This document shows positions 17,709 to 20,755 of a stretch of 20,755 bases of DNA, one piece after another. A program made the position numbers and the translations under genes. The notes beneath the pieces are model-generated. The model saw only the letters and a list, made by a program, of their open reading frames with translations. It had not been told where the DNA came from and did not search any database. The stretch is from CAYTPE01 sp964439885. Its GTDB lineage: Bacteria > Patescibacteriota > Patescibacteriia > Magasanikbacterales > GWA2-37-8. The DNA is taken from positions 1 through 20,755 of the forward strand of contig CAYTPE010000013.1 in the NCBI GenBank assembly GCA_964439885.1, in the 5' to 3' direction. The stretch's first letter is position 1. Each line of letters starts with the position of its first letter.

Positions 17709-20315
17709 TTAAACTCTTGCGATCCTTCGGCCGATTCTACTTACCACAAACATGATCGCTGTCGCACCAAGAGCGGCAAGCGCGTAGTCGTTCCAATCAA
17801 TCGGGACAAAACTAAACACATGATTGACTGACGGAATAAAAGTAAAAATGGTAAGCGTGGTGAGGGTAAGTGTGGCAATACTCAAGAGCACTTTGTTACT
17901 TTTAACCAGTACCCAGTCGCGTGAAAAAAGAATAAGCGTAATCTGCGCAAACACCAAAACTACAAAAGCAAGCGTGCGAGCATATTCAAAAGAATGCGTG
18001 GCACCGAGCAAAAGATGGGTGCCGAGCGTGAGCGCAAAAATACTCAAACCATAGAGGGCTACCACGCCCCAGAGCTTGGGGTTAATCAATGGTTCGTTTT
18101 TGGGCCGAGGAGGGCTTTTCATCGCTCCAGAGCGGAGCGCATCGCGCTCAAACCCAATCACCGATGCCGGGTCGCCGAACAGTTCGAGAAAAATAATTTG
18201 CAGTGGTACAAAAAACAAATCTTGTCCGAAAAATAACGGAACAACGGCCATGCCGACAATTGGAATGTGCAACGAAAACAAGAACACAAAAGCGCGACGT
18301 AAATTATCATAAATCCGTCTCCCTTCTTCCACCGCCCCCATAATAGTGGAAAAATTATCATCCAGCAAAATCATCCCGGCGGCGGCACGTGCCACTTCGG
18401 TACCGCGCAGCCCCATCGCGATGCCGATGTCTGCTTTTTTGAGCGCGGGCGCGTCATTCACCCCATCACCGGTCATCGCCACAACCTCACCGTTTTTCTG
18501 GAGCGCTTCCACAATACGGTATTTTTGTTCGGGGCGTACCCGAGTAAATATCGTGGTATCGTGCACCACCGCGCCGAGCATATCCGGCGACATTTTTTCC
18601 ACCTCATCGCCATGCATCGGTGGTTTGTTTACCGTGAGCCCAATCTCTTTGGCCAAATGAGTGGCGGTCAAAGCATTATCGCCCGTGATCATAATGAGTT
18701 TGATGCCTGCCCGATATGCTTCACTTACAGCTTCCTTCACACCATCGCGGGGTGGGTCGATCATGGCGAGTAGACCACTGAATTCAAGCGCGCCATCTTC
18801 AAAGTTATGGTTGTGCGGTTTGCTTTCATCATGATGCAATTCTTTTTTTCCGACGGCGATTACCCGGTACCCATCACGCGCGAATGTTTGATACATCTGT
18901 TCCGCTTCGGCGCGTTGCCGTTCGCCAAGATTCGCGCGTGCTATAACCGATTCTGGCGCGCCAGCCACATACTGCACCAGTTCTCCCGTTGGGGATTCCC
19001 ATACATGCTGAACCAACTTGGTGACAGCGTCAAACGAGCTATCATGTCGCAACAGGTATGATGTAAAAATTTTTTCTGGCAAAATGCCCACCTGCCGCGC
19101 CAAACGTTGCACCTCGATTTCAATGGGGTCGGTGGCCACTTGTTCGACAGCGAGCAGCGCGTCAAAAATGAGCGGCTCACAGGCTTTAATACTATGGTCG
19201 CCTTCAATACGACAGACTGTTCCTTTGTGATAAAAAGAAGTGAGACGCAGCGTGCCTTGGGTAAGTGTGCCGGTTTTGTCGGTACAAATGACGGTCGCGG
19301 AGCCGAGTGTTTCTACCAGTGCCATTTGGCGCACCACGGCTCGCCGGCGCGTCATGCGCATCACGCCCATGATAAGAAACACACTAAAAACAATCGGAAA
19401 CTCTTCAGGGATAATGGCAATAGCCACCGTGAGCGCGGCTAAAAGACCATGTAAAATGGTATAATGAAAAGACAAAACTACGCCAATCAAAATGGCGATA
19501 GCGATAGCGGCAATGGCAAGTTTCTTAACCAGCGCCTCAATGCGCTCCTGCAGTGGCGTTGATTTAATCTCGATCGTCTCCAAAAGTTTACCGAGCTTAC
19601 CATATTCGGTAGCTTGGCCGATAGCCATTACCACAATGCGCGCTTCGCCCTGTGTGACCATCGTACCTTGAAAAACTTTGGTGTTTAGTTCGCTTGGTAC
19701 AACGCCATCATTCTTCATCCCGAGTACTTGGGATGAAGAATCCCTTTCGTGGGCGGAGGGATCCTTCGGTCGCTGTGGCTCACTCAGGATGACAGACGAT
19801 ATGTCACCTACCATTTCCACTTTTTCCACTGGTGCCGATTCACCAGTTAAAATAGATTCATCAATTAAGATGCCGGGAGTGAACACTACCGCCCCGTCAG
19901 CAGGAACCTTATCTCCAGCTGTGAGATATACCAAATCACCAGGCACCAACTCAGAGCTGGGCAATTTACGGACCTTTCCATCACGGTATATCTGACATTC
20001 GTCAACTCTCAGTTTACCGAGCGCCGCGAGCGCCGTATCGGTTCGCTTCTCCTGCAGAAACTCCATGATAGTGATGGGGATAATAGACAAAAAGATAACA
20101 GCCCCCTGCAAACGATCGCCGATCGAAAGATAAATTATCGCCGTGGCGACAAGCAAGAGCATCATGGGTTCGGATATAATTCCCCAGACACGGCTGAAAA
20201 AACCTTTCGGTTTTTTTTGCGGCTGAGCGTTGTCCCCGTGCGTTTTGCGTCGACGCGCCGCTTCTTCGGAAGTAAGACCTTGATACGATTCGCTCGGATG
20301 CAGCATTGCGATCAT
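17709..20315 (-). CDS. P-type cation-transporting ATPase with an in-frame repeat insert
   Basis: About 865 residues of the P2-type ATPase family, pumping cations across the membrane with a phospho-Asp intermediate. Counting from the ATG at 20306 (20315 is an equal alternative): N-terminal cation-ATPase domain (YQGLTSEEAARRR), TGES (154-157) in the actuator domain, PEEFP (300-304) in M4, DKTGTLT with Asp343, TGDGVNDAP (612-620), and a C-terminal group of membrane helices with FGDPASVIGFERD. PEEFP instead of PEGLP means the ion cannot be read as Ca2+ with confidence. Residues about 172-201 (VILSEPQRPKDPSAHERDSSS and on) come from a palindromic element between TGES and the VFQGT strand. The ATG at 20375 is rejected because it lies in the upstream terminator. 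Confidence 0.92.
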   Translation of the reverse strand: MIAMLHPSESYQGLTSEEAARRRKTHGDNAQPQKKPKGFFSRVWGIISEPMMLLLVATAIIYLSIGDRLQGAVIFLSIIPITIMEFLQEKRTDTALAALGKLRVDECQIYRDGKVRKLPSSELVPGDLVYLTAGDKVPADGAVVFTPGILIDESILTGESAPVEKVEMVGDISSVILSEPQRPKDPSAHERDSSSQVLGMKNDGVVPSELNTKVFQGTMVTQGEARIVVMAIGQATEYGKLGKLLETIEIKSTPLQERIEALVKKLAIAAIAIAILIGVVLSFHYTILHGLLAALTVAIAIIPEEFPIVFSVFLIMGVMRMTRRRAVVRQMALVETLGSATVICTDKTGTLTQGTLRLTSFYHKGTVCRIEGDHSIKACEPLIFDALLAVEQVATDPIEIEVQRLARQVGILPEKIFTSYLLRHDSSFDAVTKLVQHVWESPTGELVQYVAGAPESVIARANLGERQRAEAEQMYQTFARDGYRVIAVGKKELHHDESKPHNHNFEDGALEFSGLLAMIDPPRDGVKEAVSEAYRAGIKLIMITGDNALTATHLAKEIGLTVNKPPMHGDEVEKMSPDMLGAVVHDTTIFTRVRPEQKYRIVEALQKNGEVVAMTGDGVNDAPALKKADIGIAMGLRGTEVARAAAGMILLDDNFSTIMGAVEEGRRIYDNLRRAFVFLFSLHIPIVGMAVVPLFFGQDLFFVPLQIIFLELFGDPASVIGFERDALRSGAMKSPPRPKNEPLINPKLWGVVALYGLSIFALTLGTHLLLGATHSFEYARTLAFVVLVFAQITLILFSRDWVLVKSNKVLLSIATLTLTTLTIFTFIPSVNHVFSFVPIDWNDYALAALGATAIMFVVSRIGRRIARV
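19704..19794. repeat. About 91-bp palindromic element in frame inside the P-type ATPase gene
   Basis: The right end TCAGGATGACA (19784-19794) is the family end. The left end is worn (CCATCATTCTT). Inside is a perfect 11-bp hairpin TTCTTCATCCC (19711-19721) / GGGATGAAGAA (19730-19740). Read on the minus strand it encodes VILSEPQRPKDPS and on, close to the VILSEAKNL peptide at the SufC end. Confidence 0.8.
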
Positions 20316-20345
20316 AGAATGAGTGATAAGAATAGAGATAGATTT

Positions 20346-20375
20346 ATTATAAAAGAAAAACCCTGTGCCAGGCAA
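20346..20375 (-). promoter_or_regulatory. Promoter of the P-type ATPase gene, -35 inside a terminator loop
   Basis: On the minus strand a perfect -10 TATAAT (20346-20351), an 18-base spacer and TTGCCT (20370-20375). The -35 is in the loop of the terminator of the hibernation-factor gene. Leader about 24-33 bases. Confidence 0.55.
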
Positions 20376-20383
20376 GCACAGGG
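20361..20383 (-). terminator. Terminator of the hibernation-factor gene
   Basis: Perfect 8-bp stem CCCTGTGC (20361-20368) / GCACAGGG (20376-20383), 7-base loop, followed on the minus strand by TTTTTCTTTT. It lies 8 bases after the stop. Confidence 0.85.
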
Positions 20384-20390
20384 ACGTTTA

Positions 20391-20750
20391 CTACTCTTCT
20401 GGAGTATACTCTTTCTTTTTGCGGCCAAGCAACTTCTTTTTCTTATCGGTACCGGACATTTTAACTTTATGTTTTTTGAGCTCACGCTCCAGATGATCTT
20501 TCAAATCATCAAGTGCCGCGTAGAGCGTGCCGGATTCTTTACGAACAAACACATCGTAACCGGGCACTTCAATTTTTGCTTCGGCAAAAAAGAGGTTGCC
20601 CTTACGGTGGCGTTTCATATCTTCGCCCACAACCACGTCGGCGCGGATGATGCCTTTGTAAAACTTATCGAGACCATTGACCTTTTTGGTGACGTAATTT
20701 TCGATTGCGTCCGTGAGGTCGATGTTTTTTCCTGAAATAATAATATGCAT
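20391..20750 (-). CDS. hpf: Short ribosome hibernation-promoting factor (HPF/RaiA family)
   Basis: A 119-residue protein of the HPF/YfiA family, which binds the decoding centre of the 30S subunit and idles ribosomes in starvation. Seen: MHIIISGKNIDLTDAIENYVTKKVNGLDKF, the family's opening strand and helix, then VVVGEDMKRHRKGNLFFAEAKIEVPGYDVFVRKES and the second helix YAALDDLKDHLERELKKHK. It is the short form without the C-terminal dimerisation domain of long HPF; instead it ends in a basic, probably disordered tail (KKKKLLGRKKKEYTPEE). Only 5 bases upstream of the ATG are in the window, so its promoter cannot be judged. Confidence 0.93.
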   Translation of the reverse strand: MHIIISGKNIDLTDAIENYVTKKVNGLDKFYKGIIRADVVVGEDMKRHRKGNLFFAEAKIEVPGYDVFVRKESGTLYAALDDLKDHLERELKKHKVKMSGTDKKKKLLGRKKKEYTPEE

Positions 20751-20755
20751 AGGAG

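Noticed and set aside
20306..20375. Upstream ATG at 20375 as start of the ATPase
   Set aside because: It lies in the terminator of the preceding gene, upstream of the predicted transcript start; the extra residues are not family-like.
1..20755. Recoding of TGA as Gly, known in some CPR lineages
   Set aside because: TGA ends sufU (in an ATGA overlap) and the methyltransferase gene at natural family ends; no frame needs TGA read-through.

Overview
The window looks like part of a Patescibacteria (Candidate Phyla Radiation) chromosome, probably Parcubacteria-like. This is inferred from very short intergenic gaps, short leaders mostly without a Shine-Dalgarno, start regions built from AT-rich repeats of the TTTCCAAT type, a compact gene set and a SUF operon without sufD. 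TGA is used as a stop (sufU, the methyltransferase gene), so the code is not that of the TGA-recoded CPR lineages. No database search was possible; family calls rest on motifs read in the translations.

Layout. 1-356: 3' part of a hemerythrin-like gene, ended by a hairpin shared with the convergent neighbour. 400-2823 (minus): aminoglycoside-phosphotransferase-fold kinase, two secreted or anchored proteins with a PsbP-like look, and a small unknown. 2889-3122: tRNA-Glu(CTC) with its terminator and promoter. 3117-6860 (minus): FtsI-type PBP, a short MurF and a membrane-anchored FAM173/ATPSCKMT-like methyltransferase, in transcription order. 6961-8115 (minus): unknown 384-residue protein with a zinc-knuckle-like N-terminus. 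8225-10033 (minus): typA. 10313-10873 (minus): a sharply GC-rich gene for a small exported, barrel-like protein. 11202-11885 (minus): ferredoxin-NADP reductase-like flavoprotein. 11956-17680 (plus): nine-gene operon sufB-sufS-sufU-orf-sufC-sufT-[2Fe-2S] ferredoxin-[3Fe-4S]-type ferredoxin-membrane protein. 17709-20315 (minus): P-type cation ATPase. 20391-20750 (minus): short hibernation factor.

How the genes work together. The centre is an iron-sulfur assembly and electron-transfer unit. SufS supplies sulfur, a SufU/IscU-like protein relays it, SufB with the ATPase SufC is the scaffold, SufT helps maturation, and two ferredoxins plus the divergent reductase can carry electrons. The reductase and sufB start from two interleaved promoters within about 45 bp.

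The most striking structure is a family of roughly 80-100 bp palindromic elements with ends like TGTCATTCTGA / TCAGAATGACA. They lie between genes and also in frame inside sufS (twice), at the 3' end of sufC and inside the ATPase gene; a second hairpin type is in frame inside sufC. This resembles the protein-coding palindromic elements described in Rickettsia. A second theme is fusion of terminators with the next gene's promoter: at four places the -35 hexamer lies in the loop or U-tract of the upstream terminator. TTGACTTT recurs as a -35 element at four promoters.
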